Of a stretch of DNA of 64,000 bases, positions 49,870 through 60,388 are shown piece after piece. Source of the stretch: Methanobacterium sp. (GTDB lineage Archaea; Methanobacteriota; Methanobacteria; Methanobacteriales; Methanobacteriaceae); assembly GCA_016222945.1 (NCBI GenBank), contig JACRPY010000002.1, forward strand, positions 248,001 to 312,000, given 5' to 3'. Position 1 is the first letter of the stretch. The number at the start of each line of letters is the position of its first letter. The notes below the pieces were generated by a model that was not told the origin of the DNA, ran no database searches, and worked only from the letters and a program-made list of their open reading frames with translations. A program made the translations under genes and the position numbers.

Positions 49870-51072
49870 ATGATAATCAATTCAGATCTTCATGTACACA
49901 GTCCTTATTCAATGGCTACATCTAAAAATATGCTAATCAGCACGATTGCGTATCAATCAAAGCTTAAAGGATTGGATTTAATTGGTACAGGGGATGCGTT
50001 TCATCCTGAATGGTTAAAAATTATAGAAAGCAGTACAGAACCTTCAAAAACAGGAATATATTCAGTCAAAGAGTCTGAAAATGGTTCAAAAGTACAACTT
50101 TTAAAAACGGTTGATGCTCCTGAAATTGAAGCAGAAAAATGCAAATTTATTTTAACAGCAGAAATAGAGGACAAAAATAGAGTCCATCAACTAATTATTC
50201 TACCTTCTATAGAATCCGCATATGAAATTAGGGAAGAATTACCTTCTAAAAACATAAATAAAGAAGGTAGGCCTAGAATAGATATGGATGGGGCCGAAAT
50301 AATGGATCTAGTCAGAGATTATAATGGATTAATTGGTCCTTCTCATGCTTTTACTCCATGGACTAGTATTTATAAAGAATTTGACAGCATTTACAATTGT
50401 TATAATGATACTCCTGATTTTTTAGAGCTCGGGCTTTCTGCAGACACAAATATGGCAGATAGAATCGAAGAGCTTCAAGATATTCCATTTCTTTCAAACT
50501 CTGATGCTCATTCACCATGGCCACACAGGCTTGGAAGAGAATTTAACGAAATAGAAATAAAAGAAATGACTTTTAATGCCTTTAAAGATGCTATTAAAGG
50601 AAAAAAAGTTGTAGGTAATTATGGATTTGATCCAAGGCTTGGTAAATACCATGAAACAGGATGCGTGAGATGTTATCAATTATTTTCAATCGAAGAGGCA
50701 AGAAAACTTAAAATGAGATGTCCATGCGGAGGTCTTATAAAAATAGGTGTTAAAGACAGAATATCGGACATGGCTAAATGGGATGAAGCACATCATCCAG
50801 AATTCAGGCCACAATATACTCATATTCTCCCGCTTGCTGAAATTATAAGTATTGTTTATGGAAAAGGGATTACCACAGTTTTTGTTCAAAAAATATGGAA
50901 AGGATTAGTACAGGAATTTGGAAGTGAAATAGCTGTGCTTATTCACGTGCCTCTTGAGGAAATTTCAAAAACTGATTCTAAATTAGCTGAGGTTATAATG
51001 GCTTTTAGAGAAAATACATTGAAGATCCAACCTGGTGCCGGTGGAAATTATGGGAAAATAATGTTGGATTAA
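49870..51072 (+). CDS. PHP-domain phosphoesterase with zinc ribbon (TIGR00375-like)
   Basis: The 400-aa protein has the PHP metal motif SDLHVHSPYSMATSKNM, a second metal site LIGTGDAFHPEW and PSHAFTPW, and SNSDAHSPWPHRLGREFNEI. A C-terminal zinc ribbon (CVRCYQLFSIEEARKLKMRC then PCGG) and a KIWKGLVQEFGSE region follow, as in the archaeal TIGR00375 family. The likely activity is a metal-dependent phosphoesterase or nuclease; the substrate is unknown. Confidence 0.88.
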   Translation: MIINSDLHVHSPYSMATSKNMLISTIAYQSKLKGLDLIGTGDAFHPEWLKIIESSTEPSKTGIYSVKESENGSKVQLLKTVDAPEIEAEKCKFILTAEIEDKNRVHQLIILPSIESAYEIREELPSKNINKEGRPRIDMDGAEIMDLVRDYNGLIGPSHAFTPWTSIYKEFDSIYNCYNDTPDFLELGLSADTNMADRIEELQDIPFLSNSDAHSPWPHRLGREFNEIEIKEMTFNAFKDAIKGKKVVGNYGFDPRLGKYHETGCVRCYQLFSIEEARKLKMRCPCGGLIKIGVKDRISDMAKWDEAHHPEFRPQYTHILPLAEIISIVYGKGITTVFVQKIWKGLVQEFGSEIAVLIHVPLEEISKTDSKLAEVIMAFRENTLKIQPGAGGNYGKIMLD

Positions 51073-51082
51073 GGAGTGAATA

Positions 51083-51934
51083 ATGGAAACCTATAAATTA
51101 AGTATAAAACATATTGAAGATGTTTTAACTAAAAATAAGTATATTCCGGATGAAAACATAATTACAGTAGTATTTTTAGCCCTGTCACTTAAAAAGCCAA
51201 TTTTAGTTGAGGGTCCACCGGGAACAGGTAAGACTGAAATTTCAAAAGCAATTTCCAAGGCATTCCGAAGAGATTTTTTTAGAATACAATGTTACGAGGG
51301 AATTACCTTTGAACAGATTATTGGTGAATGGAATTATCAAAAACAGCTTTTAAGCCTTGAAACATCCAAAATAAAGAAAACCGAAGACGATGTCTTTAAG
51401 GAAGATTTTTTCATAAAAAGACCTCTTCTCTCTGCATTTATGAATAAAAAGCCGTCTATAGTATTGATTGATGAAATTGATAAGGCAGACGAAGAAGTGG
51501 AAAGTTTTCTACTTCAAGCACTTGGAGAAAAGCAGATAACAGTAAATGATCTGGGAACATTTGAATTACAAAATGATTTGATGGTTGTAATGACATCTAA
51601 TTCTCAAAGACAGCTTCTTGATGAAACAAAAGACCGCTGTTTGTACTTGTATATTGATTATCCTTCATTTGAAAGAGAAGTGGAGATAGTAAAGTCACAC
51701 ACTCCAGAAGCATCTTTAAAGCTCGTAAAAAGTATTGTGAAGGTTATACAAAAGATAAGGAAGCTTAATCTTACCAAAAATCCATCAATCAGAGCTTCTG
51801 TGGACTGGGTTAGAAGCCTCATGTTATTTAATAAGGATAATTTAGATGAAGATTCCTTCAAAAAGACAATTAATGTTGTTATAAAAACTGAAGACGATAG
51901 AAAGAAAGTTTTAGACAATATTAAAATAAAATAA
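51083..51934 (+). CDS. MoxR-family AAA+ ATPase
   Basis: The 283-aa ATPase has Walker A EGPPGTGKTEISKAI, an FEQIIGEWNYQKQLL segment, Walker B IVLIDEIDKADEEVESFLLQ, and sensor-like VVMTSNSQRQLLDETKDRC. MoxR proteins work with VWA partners as chaperones that mature or load metal into target complexes. The VWA gene follows at ~18 bp. GGAGTGAATA precedes the ATG. Confidence 0.93.
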   Translation: METYKLSIKHIEDVLTKNKYIPDENIITVVFLALSLKKPILVEGPPGTGKTEISKAISKAFRRDFFRIQCYEGITFEQIIGEWNYQKQLLSLETSKIKKTEDDVFKEDFFIKRPLLSAFMNKKPSIVLIDEIDKADEEVESFLLQALGEKQITVNDLGTFELQNDLMVVMTSNSQRQLLDETKDRCLYLYIDYPSFEREVEIVKSHTPEASLKLVKSIVKVIQKIRKLNLTKNPSIRASVDWVRSLMLFNKDNLDEDSFKKTINVVIKTEDDRKKVLDNIKIK

Positions 51935-51952
51935 CAGTTTAATGGGAAGTAT

Positions 51953-53098
51953 ATGATAAATGATATAGTTAAATTTTCAGGAATACTTCGAGAAAATGGA
52001 ATTCCTGCAAGTATAAGGAGCACAAAAATAGCCTGTGATGCATGCCATTTAGTTGAAAATGAAAATGGTAATTTAAAAGAAGCATTAGCATGTATTTATC
52101 TTAAAGATCAAAGGTATAGGAATAAATTCAACCAGTTATATGAATCGTTTTTTGAAGAAAATGATAAGGAAAAAAAAGACATTCCGTCTGGTTGGGGAGA
52201 TAAATCCAAATTCATTAAAAAATACAATGTATCCATCAGTACAAAAAGAGTTTCTGACTTTGATTTAGGAGACAAAGGACAGCAGTATAAAATAGACTAC
52301 ATTAAAAATACATTAAACGACATAAATGATAACGCTGATAGAGAAGGTAACTCTGAGCTTTTAAAGAGTAATTTAAAGACATTAAACACACTTCAACCAG
52401 AATTAATAGAATTATGCCAAAAACTCGGCCGAAAAATTGCTACAAAAAGAGTTAGAAGATATAAACAGGCTAAAAATCAAAGACCAGATATTAGAAGAAG
52501 CATCAGAAAAAACATGAAACATGGGGGAACGCTCTTGGAGCTTGTAAAGAGTAAACCTAAAATAAAAAAGCAAAACCACTATTTTTTAAGCGATGTAAGC
52601 GTTTCATGCGACTGGATAAGTATATGGTTTTTTTGCATGGTTTACGCTGCTCAAAATTCATTTAATCGCGCAAGAGCATTTGAATTTGATAATAAAACTG
52701 CTGAAGTAACATCTGCACTCTTTGAACCAGGATTAGTCGATGCTTTTCTAAGAGTTATTGAAATTAGGCAAGATAATTCCATGATCCGTGGAAAATCCAA
52801 TATGTATACTGCATTTCAAGGATTTGAAAAGCAGGCAAACTTAAACAGTAAATCATACGTTCTGATTTTAAGTGACTGCAGAGATTGGGCAGGGCCAAAG
52901 GAAGAAGGAATACCAAAAAGCGCAGAACTCATTGAAAACATGGTAAAAAAATCTAAAAGAGTTTTAATATTGAATCCTGAAGAAGAAAAGAAATGGAATG
53001 TTGCAGATAGCTGTGTTTCATATTATGAAGATGTGGGTGCTGAAATGTTTGAAGTGAGGAACTTAGATCAGCTTGCAGACTTAATAAGTGAGATTTAA
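51953..53098 (+). CDS. VWA (CoxE-like) domain protein, partner of the MoxR ATPase
   Basis: The 381-aa protein has an N-terminal helical region with a basic stretch (RKIATKRVRRYKQAKNQRPD), then a VWA domain with a complete MIDAS: DVSVS (DxSxS), a downstream Thr (NMYTAF), and Asp in LILSDCRDW. It is co-transcribed with the MoxR ATPase, forming the classic ATPase/VWA pair. The target is unknown. Confidence 0.9.
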   Translation: MINDIVKFSGILRENGIPASIRSTKIACDACHLVENENGNLKEALACIYLKDQRYRNKFNQLYESFFEENDKEKKDIPSGWGDKSKFIKKYNVSISTKRVSDFDLGDKGQQYKIDYIKNTLNDINDNADREGNSELLKSNLKTLNTLQPELIELCQKLGRKIATKRVRRYKQAKNQRPDIRRSIRKNMKHGGTLLELVKSKPKIKKQNHYFLSDVSVSCDWISIWFFCMVYAAQNSFNRARAFEFDNKTAEVTSALFEPGLVDAFLRVIEIRQDNSMIRGKSNMYTAFQGFEKQANLNSKSYVLILSDCRDWAGPKEEGIPKSAELIENMVKKSKRVLILNPEEEKKWNVADSCVSYYEDVGAEMFEVRNLDQLADLISEI

Positions 53099-53114
53099 TA
53101 TTAACGGTGATAAA

Positions 53115-53381
53115 ATGATAGAATATTTAGCTCAAAATGAAGGAAGGATTACTTATCAACTAATTTTTAAAGATACTGGAATCTCAGAAAAGACTTATAA
53201 ACAGTTAGAAAAGCGTGTAAAGAGATATAAAGAAAGTATGGTATTGACACACGTGCCCGTGGCTAATGAAGTGGTTATAATTGTAAACAAGAAATGTGAA
53301 AACGATGAATGCTGCAGGGATGAAGCAGAGAAGTTTATTGAGTATTATAATGGTGTTTTAAGAAAAATAACCATTAAATAA
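53115..53381 (+). CDS. Small protein following the MoxR-VWA pair (88 aa)
   Basis: Starts MIEYLAQNEGRITYQLIFKD. It is a basic alpha/beta protein with cysteines near the C-terminus (VNKKCENDECCRDEAEKFIE). GGTGATAAA precedes this ATG, right after the VWA stop, so it belongs to the same operon. No family is confirmed; a third component of the MoxR-VWA module is likely from context. Confidence 0.65.
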   Translation: MIEYLAQNEGRITYQLIFKDTGISEKTYKQLEKRVKRYKESMVLTHVPVANEVVIIVNKKCENDECCRDEAEKFIEYYNGVLRKITIK

Positions 53382-53581
53382 ATAAAAAAGAGTTTTTTTC
53401 ATAACATTATGGATTTGAAATTTAAATGGGATTTGTATCCGATAAGAGTTTTAATATTAAATTAATAGCTAAATTTAAACGAAAATAACATTTTATTGAA
53501 TAATTTAGAATTAAATTTTGATTTTCTCCATCCGCAGCGATAGCGAGGACTTTTGAATTAAATCTTTTCAAGGAAAAGATT

Positions 53582-53659
<78 letters not shown>

Positions 53660-53889
53660 ATATTAATTTAAAATTAAATTGTTCTGCATGATTTATAAAG
53701 TTTATAGATTTGAAATTTAAATGGATTTAAAATGGGATTTTAACCGATAAGAACTTTACTGTTTGAAATTATCTGAAATTTAAGCAAAAATCTTTAATGG
53801 AATTTATTTATTGATTAAAATAAGTCTGAATTTTCTCCATCCGCAGCGTCAGCGAGGATTTTTGGTTCAGCTTTTTGGTAAAAAAGGTG

Positions 53890-53965
<76 letters not shown>

Positions 53966-54071
53966 TTTTGTTACAGATTAAAATTGGTAATTACTAGATT
54001 GTTGATTATTGTATATAAAGCACACTGTTAATACCTTTTCTAAAAAAATTAGTTGAAGAGAATCCCTCCAA

Positions 54072-54791
54072 TTACATGTAAGCAGGAGATTCTGTTTCTC
54101 CTTGAACAGTTTGAGCCAGTTCTTTAAGGCGTGATTCTATTTCTTCAGCTTCTTTTATAAGAGGATTTGCATCAATTTTTGTGCCTAACATCTTATTTAA
54201 AATGTTTATCACATCTGCAGCGGCTCTTGGATCGGGATAAGGGCTAAGTACTTCTGCAAATAGGCAGGATCCTGCTATACCTTTCTGCATGCTTTTTGTA
54301 AGTAATGTGCCTGATAATCCAGTTATATTTCCAAAGGGCAATATTGGTAAATCCAGGTTCCCTAATCTTTCTAAGGATTCATCTGAATTGGCAGCTCCTG
54401 CAACAACATGTGTCTTCTCTCTTACGACTATGCTGTTGAATGTGATTATTTCTTTGCTGTTGTTTCTTTCCATCCAGTTTACTATGGCATTGGTCATGTC
54501 ATAGGTTACATTTGGTGGAATTATGAAGTCAGATAGGAATAAAACGATATTATCTGAAGAGTATATTCTGAATGGATGTATTGCCTTTCCTTTATACAGT
54601 ACTGCAAGTGGAGGGAAATATTTGGAGTCAATATGTCCTATTTCTTTCATTTTGAGTTCTTCAACTAAAAGCCATCCTATTATATTGCCTATAAGTCCTA
54701 ATTCTGGTGATCCTTCCAGGATTATTGCATCTTCAACATCTTTTGATATTATTTTACAGCATTCAACTTCAGTTTCAACCATTTTAACCAT
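54072..54791 (-). CDS. PAC2 family protein (second paralog)
   Basis: The 239-aa PAC2 protein has LEGSPELGLIGNIIGWLLVE, FNSIVVREKTHVVAGAANSD, and FGNITGLSGTLLTKSMQKGI. It shares the fold with the protein at 49049-49816 but differs in sequence and lacks the strict G-rich motif of the other. GGGAGTAATAAT precedes the ATG. It may pair with the first PAC2 protein in proteasome-related chaperoning, by analogy with PAC1-PAC2. Confidence 0.9.
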   Translation of the reverse strand: MVKMVETEVECCKIISKDVEDAIILEGSPELGLIGNIIGWLLVEELKMKEIGHIDSKYFPPLAVLYKGKAIHPFRIYSSDNIVLFLSDFIIPPNVTYDMTNAIVNWMERNNSKEIITFNSIVVREKTHVVAGAANSDESLERLGNLDLPILPFGNITGLSGTLLTKSMQKGIAGSCLFAEVLSPYPDPRAAADVINILNKMLGTKIDANPLIKEAEEIESRLKELAQTVQGETESPAYM

Positions 54792-54815
54792 ATTATTACT
54801 CCCTTTATTTTAAAT

Positions 54816-55259
54816 TTAAGGACTTACTCCCCCTTCCATTCCTGTAATCTGGCCTGTTTGAGGATCTATGTAAAATCCTCCAATTTGTTTGCCGCTTGAG
54901 GATAATATGGGTACGTAATATGTTTTTTTCCCATTTATTGTTTTAAGTTGTGGGGTGCCTGCAGTTGCACCAGGTTCTGCAATAGACTTTTGAGCTATTG
55001 ATTTTGCCTGTTTTGATGATATTTTCACATTACTGCCTCCTTGGGTTCCACTTTGGCTTCCTCCAGAAGTTGTTCCTCCTTGGGTTCCACTATGGCTTCC
55101 TCCAGACTGTACATTACTGCTTTGGCTGGTGGATTGTTGATCCTGCGTGGTTGTGGCCTGCCATAATCCAGGGGTGCTTGTTGTAATTTGATAACCTGCT
55201 GCTGCTACACCTATAAGTAGAACAATGACGACTGATAACAGAATTTTCATGTTAACCAT
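54816..55259 (-). CDS. Secreted PepSY-like protein with Gly/Ser/Gln repeat linker
   Basis: The 147-aa protein has a hydrophobic signal or anchor (residues ~4-24), a low-complexity linker of imperfect repeats (SGGSHSGTQGG, SGGSQSGTQGG), and a PepSY-like domain: ISSKQAKSIAQKSI, KTYYVPILSSSGKQIGGFYI, DPQTGQITGMEGG. PepSY domains are found outside the membrane and often inhibit or scaffold proteases. It starts 24 bp upstream of the PAC2 gene on the same strand. GAGGTGAGCTA precedes the ATG. Confidence 0.8.
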   Translation of the reverse strand: MVNMKILLSVVIVLLIGVAAAGYQITTSTPGLWQATTTQDQQSTSQSSNVQSGGSHSGTQGGTTSGGSQSGTQGGSNVKISSKQAKSIAQKSIAEPGATAGTPQLKTINGKKTYYVPILSSSGKQIGGFYIDPQTGQITGMEGGVSP

Positions 55260-55607
55260 TAGCTCACCTCTTGATTAAATTTATATTGACGATTTAAATT
55301 GGAGTTTGATAATTAATTATTTATTAATATACATTTTCAGCTTAATAGTTTTTGTGTCTCTCATAATATTGTAAAAACTGTTTATATATTATTTTTGTTA
55401 CAGTTTTTTTTAGATATGAAGTCCAATTAAATAAAAAATAAACAAATATTATTACTATAGGGGTTAATTTCACTAATTTGAAGTTAATAATTTGGTTTGT
55501 TATGATATATATATTTTTCATTTTCTTTTTCAAAGAAAAGCTTATTATTATGGATAATAAATTGAAATATTGATATTCGTATATTTTAAAAACAAGAGGT
55601 GATACAT
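55260..55607 (+). promoter_or_regulatory. Divergent intergenic region with putative frh promoter
   Basis: This ~350-bp AT-rich stretch separates the PepSY gene and frhA. A GATATATATATTT run near 55503-55516 is the best TATA candidate for frh. A short inverted repeat (CTTTTT-CAA-AGAAAAG) lies just after it, around 55527-55543, and GAGGTGAT lies right before the frhA TTG. No ORF with a ribosome-binding site was seen. Confidence 0.4.
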
Positions 55608-56831
55608 TTGAGCGAAAAGATTGTTATATCGCCAACATCACGACAGGAAGGACACGCTGAATTGGTCATGGAAGTCGATGATGAAGGAATAGTAACTAAG
55701 GGGCGATACTTTAGTATTACTCCTGTCAGAGGACTAGAGAAGATAGTAACAGGCAAAGCTCCAGAAACCGCACCAGTAATCGTGCAAAGGATCTGTGGTG
55801 TCTGTCCTATACCTCACACTCTAGCTTCTGTGGAAGCTATGGATGATTCATTAGGTATTGAGCCACCAAAAGCAGGTAAACAGTTAAGAGAACTTGTTAT
55901 GGCAGCTCACGACGTAAACAGTCATGCTATACATCATTTCCTTATAGCTCCGGATGTTGTTCCTGAAAATTTATTTGCTACTGCAGTAGAATCTGTTTCT
56001 GAAATAAGAAAAACTGCACAATATGTAGTAGATATGGTTGGTGGAGAAGGTATACACCCATCAGACATTAGAATTGGTGGAATGGCAAAGAACATAAGTG
56101 AACTAGCTAGGAAAAGGTTATATACTAGACTAAAAGCACTTCAACCTAAAGTAGATGCACATGTAGAACTTATTATAGGTTTAGTTGCAGATAAAGGATT
56201 CCCAAAAGGTTTAGGGGTTCATGATGCACCAACATTAGCTACTGACAGACTTTATGGTGACAGAGATAACTTCGATTTGGACAGATTTACAGAAATAATG
56301 CCAGAAAGATGGTATGATGACTCAGAAATCGGTAAAAAAGCATGTTCAACAATCCCTCTCTACGATGGTGTCAACATTGAAGTAGGTCCAAGAGCAAGAG
56401 CTGTTAAATACGGAGGATTCTCCGGAAAAGGTACTGTAGCTCAGCACGTAGCCAGAGCTATGGAAATGAAATCTGCTCTTTCAAAGTGTATAGCTATATT
56501 GGATGATCTCGACACATCAGCTCCAGCAAACGTTGGTAACTTCGATGTTAGAGGCACTGGTAAGTTAGGAATCGGTGCAATAGAAGGACCAAGAGGAATG
56601 GATGTGCACATGGCTCAAGTTGGCGAAAACGGTAAAACTGAATTCTACAGCGCTTTAGTTCCAACTACATGGAACATACCAACTATGGGACCTGCAACTG
56701 AAGGATTCCACCACGAATTTGGACCTCACGTAATTAGAGGATACGACCCTTGTCTGTCTTGTGCTACTCACATGATAGTAATTGATGACGAAGACAGGAG
56801 TGTCTTAAAAGACGAAATGGTCAGATTATAA
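55608..56831 (+). CDS. frhA: Coenzyme F420-reducing hydrogenase, alpha (catalytic) subunit
   Basis: The 407-aa [NiFe] large subunit begins LSEKIVISPTSRQEGHAELV. It has the two Cys pairs that bind the NiFe centre: RICGVCPIPHTLASVEA and the C-terminal DPCLSCATHM, followed by a short tail that the protease FrhD removes after His. It oxidises H2 and sends electrons to F420 through FrhG and FrhB. The start is TTG after GAGGTGATACA. First gene of the operon frhADGB. Confidence 0.97.
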   Translation: MSEKIVISPTSRQEGHAELVMEVDDEGIVTKGRYFSITPVRGLEKIVTGKAPETAPVIVQRICGVCPIPHTLASVEAMDDSLGIEPPKAGKQLRELVMAAHDVNSHAIHHFLIAPDVVPENLFATAVESVSEIRKTAQYVVDMVGGEGIHPSDIRIGGMAKNISELARKRLYTRLKALQPKVDAHVELIIGLVADKGFPKGLGVHDAPTLATDRLYGDRDNFDLDRFTEIMPERWYDDSEIGKKACSTIPLYDGVNIEVGPRARAVKYGGFSGKGTVAQHVARAMEMKSALSKCIAILDDLDTSAPANVGNFDVRGTGKLGIGAIEGPRGMDVHMAQVGENGKTEFYSALVPTTWNIPTMGPATEGFHHEFGPHVIRGYDPCLSCATHMIVIDDEDRSVLKDEMVRL

Positions 56832-56842
56832 GGGAATAAAAG

Positions 56843-57313
56843 ATGCCATACGAAGCGGAGATTTTAGTAGTTGGCTGTGGAAACGTCCTGTTCGAAGATG
56901 ACGGATTTGGACCAGCAGTAATAGAGGCCTTAAATGAATATTTCAAGGATCATGAACTTCCAGAAAACGTAATGTTCATAGATGCAGGGACCAGCGCACC
57001 ACATTTCATATTTTCTCTTCCTCATGAATCATGGAAGAAACTTATAGTGGTAGATATAGTTAATTCAGGAGTTAAACCCGGTACAGTACGACGATTCGAA
57101 GTCACAGAGATTCCAAGAGGATCTTATGAAGATGCCCACTCATGGTCAGTAGAAGAACCTTTACATGAGTTAAGTAAACAATGCGAAGTTTTCGTAATTG
57201 GATGCCAGCCAGAATCTGTCTCTGCCCCCGATGTAGTAATGGGGTTAACTAAAAGTGTGGAAGAAGCTATTCCCAAGGCCATTAAAATCATTTTAGATGA
57301 AATAGGGGTATAA
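56843..57313 (+). CDS. frhD: Coenzyme F420-reducing hydrogenase maturation protease
   Basis: The 156-aa HycI-type endopeptidase has GCGNVLFEDDGFGPAVIEAL with the nickel-sensing Glu/Asp, FIDAGTSAPH, and VIGCQPESVSAPD with His/Asp metal ligands near the centre (DAHSWSV). It trims the FrhA C-terminus after nickel insertion. It lies 11 bp after frhA, in the canonical frhADGB order. Confidence 0.96.
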   Translation: MPYEAEILVVGCGNVLFEDDGFGPAVIEALNEYFKDHELPENVMFIDAGTSAPHFIFSLPHESWKKLIVVDIVNSGVKPGTVRRFEVTEIPRGSYEDAHSWSVEEPLHELSKQCEVFVIGCQPESVSAPDVVMGLTKSVEEAIPKAIKIILDEIGV

Positions 57314-57317
57314 GCTC

Positions 57318-58127
<810 letters not shown>

Positions 58128-58138
58128 GAGGCTTGAAA

Positions 58139-59023
58139 ATGGTATTAGGAACATATAAAGAAGCACTTTCTGCAAGAGCAACCGATAAACAGATCCAAAA
58201 GATTTCTCAAGACGGAGGAATAGTAACAGCACTCCTATCTTTCGCCCTTGATGAAAAAATGATTGACGGTGCAGTTGTAGCTGGTCCTGGAAAAGATATG
58301 TGGAAACCAGAACCACAAGTTGCAATGACATCTGAAGAAATCCTGGCTGCAGCAGGTACCAAGTACACATTCTCACCAAATGTCTGGACTTTAAAAGAAG
58401 CCGTAAGACAATATGGTCTTGAAAAAGTAGGTACAGTTGCAATTCCATGTCAAACCATGGGTATAAGGAAAATGCAGTCATATCCATTTGGTGTAAGATT
58501 TGTCGCAGACAAAATTGCATTACTCATAGGTATATACTGTATGGAAAACTTCCCATTCGCATCTCTACAAACATTCATTTCAGAGAAAATGGGAGTTAGC
58601 CCAGATCTAGTTGAAAAAATGGACATAGGAAAAGGAAAATTCTGGGTATACACAGCAGATGAAGAATTAAGTATACCACTTAAAGAAACACATGGATACG
58701 AACAAAGTGGATGTAATGTCTGCTTAGATTACGTTTCAGAGCTATCAGACCTTTCAACAGGTTCTGTAGGTTCACCAGATGGCTGGTCAACAGTACTCAC
58801 CAGAACAGATTCCGGTGACTCACTGTTTAAACAAGCTGTCGATGCAGGTATAATCGAAACCAAATCCATGGCTGATGTAAAACCAGGTTTAGGTCTGCTT
58901 GAAAAGCTTGCAACTGATAAGAAAACTAAAAATCAGAAAACTATCGATGATAGAATAGCAATGGGATTACCAGTTCCATTCAAAGCAAGTAACGAAAAAG
59001 AAGACCCACTTTCAAACTACTAA
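58139..59023 (+). CDS. frhB: Coenzyme F420-reducing hydrogenase, beta subunit (F420-binding)
   Basis: The ~294-aa FrhB begins VLGTYKEALSARATDKQIQK. Its cysteines include AIPCQTMG, GIYCMENF and GCNVCLDYVSELSD, which hold a [4Fe-4S] cluster and FAD-linked F420 reduction. GGAGG lies before the second in-frame start (ATG), which is preferred over a TTG two codons upstream. It closes the operon. Confidence 0.96.
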   Translation: MVLGTYKEALSARATDKQIQKISQDGGIVTALLSFALDEKMIDGAVVAGPGKDMWKPEPQVAMTSEEILAAAGTKYTFSPNVWTLKEAVRQYGLEKVGTVAIPCQTMGIRKMQSYPFGVRFVADKIALLIGIYCMENFPFASLQTFISEKMGVSPDLVEKMDIGKGKFWVYTADEELSIPLKETHGYEQSGCNVCLDYVSELSDLSTGSVGSPDGWSTVLTRTDSGDSLFKQAVDAGIIETKSMADVKPGLGLLEKLATDKKTKNQKTIDDRIAMGLPVPFKASNEKEDPLSNY

Positions 59024-59120
59024 GTTTGAAAAACAAGTAGGATAATTAAATCCTACTAAATTTTTTATTTTTTTATAAAAGTTATATTTTTATTATTTAT
59101 AACAACATTTGAGGATTAAA

Positions 59121-59504
59121 ATGGATATAATTATACTTTTAGGAGCAATACTTCTTGCTTATGGTGGAATGCTAATATTATACTATTATTTACGTTCAAA
59201 GGAAAGAAAAAAAGCCACTTCTGATTCAATGCTAAAAGGATTAACCAGCATGCGTCGTGGTAACCTGGATAAAGCACTTTTTTATTTTGATAAGGCTTAT
59301 GAATATTCTATTGAGAACAATAGCAGGGAAGAGATGGCAGAGGCGCTTTACAGTATAGGGATTGTATATAAGGAAAAAGGCGAAAATGATAATGCCATGG
59401 AATATTTTAACAGTTCAATAGATGTATATAGAGAATTACAGGATAATGAAGGTTTAAAAAAAGTAATGCTCGCATCTCGTTCAATACGAAAAGTGGATAA
59501 TTGA
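59121..59504 (+). CDS. Membrane-anchored TPR protein (127 aa)
   Basis: One N-terminal membrane helix (IIILLGAILLAYGGMLILYY) is followed by two tetratricopeptide repeats: MRRGNLDKALFYFDKAYEYS and VYKEKGENDNAMEYFNSSID. It may scaffold a complex at the inner face of the membrane. TTTGAGGATTAAA precedes the chosen ATG. It stands ~100 bp behind frhB, probably in its own transcript, and is followed by the 273-aa gene. Confidence 0.8.
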   Translation: MDIIILLGAILLAYGGMLILYYYLRSKERKKATSDSMLKGLTSMRRGNLDKALFYFDKAYEYSIENNSREEMAEALYSIGIVYKEKGENDNAMEYFNSSIDVYRELQDNEGLKKVMLASRSIRKVDN

Positions 59505-59556
59505 TAACCGTCATTTCCATGTTTTGAACGCATAAATTTAGGGAGAGTTTATTGAA

Positions 59557-60378
59557 ATGGAATCATTGAATCTAACTCTGGCCGAGTCTTTGATGATAAT
59601 ATCTCCAAAATCCAATGGAAATGAAATGATAAAAATTACATTAATGGATCTTCTACTAAAAAAAGCCCTTAAAATAGATATTTTGGAACAGGAATCTCGA
59701 TTTTTAAAAAGACGTTACGATGCTATTGTTATTAGCAATGGTGAATCATCACACGATTTAGCGTTTAAACCGCATGAACAATTATTAATGGATTTAATTT
59801 TTAAATACGGCGAATTAGATCTAAAAGAATTTGCAAAAAAACTATATGGAACAATCAGAGCTTCAGATTATATGGATATGTACATAAGAGTCCCATTAGT
59901 CAATGAAGGCTATTTTGAAAGGCAAAGGAAGATGATATTGGCCCTTATACCTTATAATACTTATGTATTAACGGATAAAGGGGATGAATTAAAATCCAAG
60001 ATAATGAATTTGCTGGATGAAGCAGAATATCTTGAAAAATGGATGAGGGAAGATTTACCTCATGCAAAAGCTTATTTATCAGTTATAGGATCCCATATTC
60101 TCCTCCTAAAGAATTACGATATAGGGGATATTAAAAGATTCAATAAAAAGCTATCATATATAAAACCAGAGTCCAATACAAATGATTATTACAGTTACTA
60201 TCTTTACACAGTACCATTTACTTATTTAGATGATTTTGATAATCTTCAAAGTTTTGATTTTTTGGATATATCTTTACTTGATAATTTTGATTCATTTGAC
60301 GATTTTTTCAGCGATTTTGATGCAGGTTCAGGTGATTCTGGTGGAGATGGGGGAGGAGACGGTGGAGGTGGAGACTAA
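59557..60378 (+). CDS. Helical protein with acidic glycine-rich tail (273 aa)
   Basis: The first ~190 residues are helical and soluble, with an alternating charged/hydrophobic pattern (LTLAESLMIISPKSNGNEMI; LAFKPHEQLLMDLIFKYGEL). The C-terminus is an Asp/Phe-rich stretch (DNFDSFDDFFSDFD) followed by a run of GGDGG repeats. Similar Gly-rich acidic tails occur at the ends of TIGR04222-like bacterial membrane proteins, but no membrane helix is visible here. GGAGAG precedes the ATG. Function unknown. Confidence 0.7.
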   Translation: MESLNLTLAESLMIISPKSNGNEMIKITLMDLLLKKALKIDILEQESRFLKRRYDAIVISNGESSHDLAFKPHEQLLMDLIFKYGELDLKEFAKKLYGTIRASDYMDMYIRVPLVNEGYFERQRKMILALIPYNTYVLTDKGDELKSKIMNLLDEAEYLEKWMREDLPHAKAYLSVIGSHILLLKNYDIGDIKRFNKKLSYIKPESNTNDYYSYYLYTVPFTYLDDFDNLQSFDFLDISLLDNFDSFDDFFSDFDAGSGDSGGDGGGDGGGGD

Positions 60379-60388
60379 ATAATATTTT

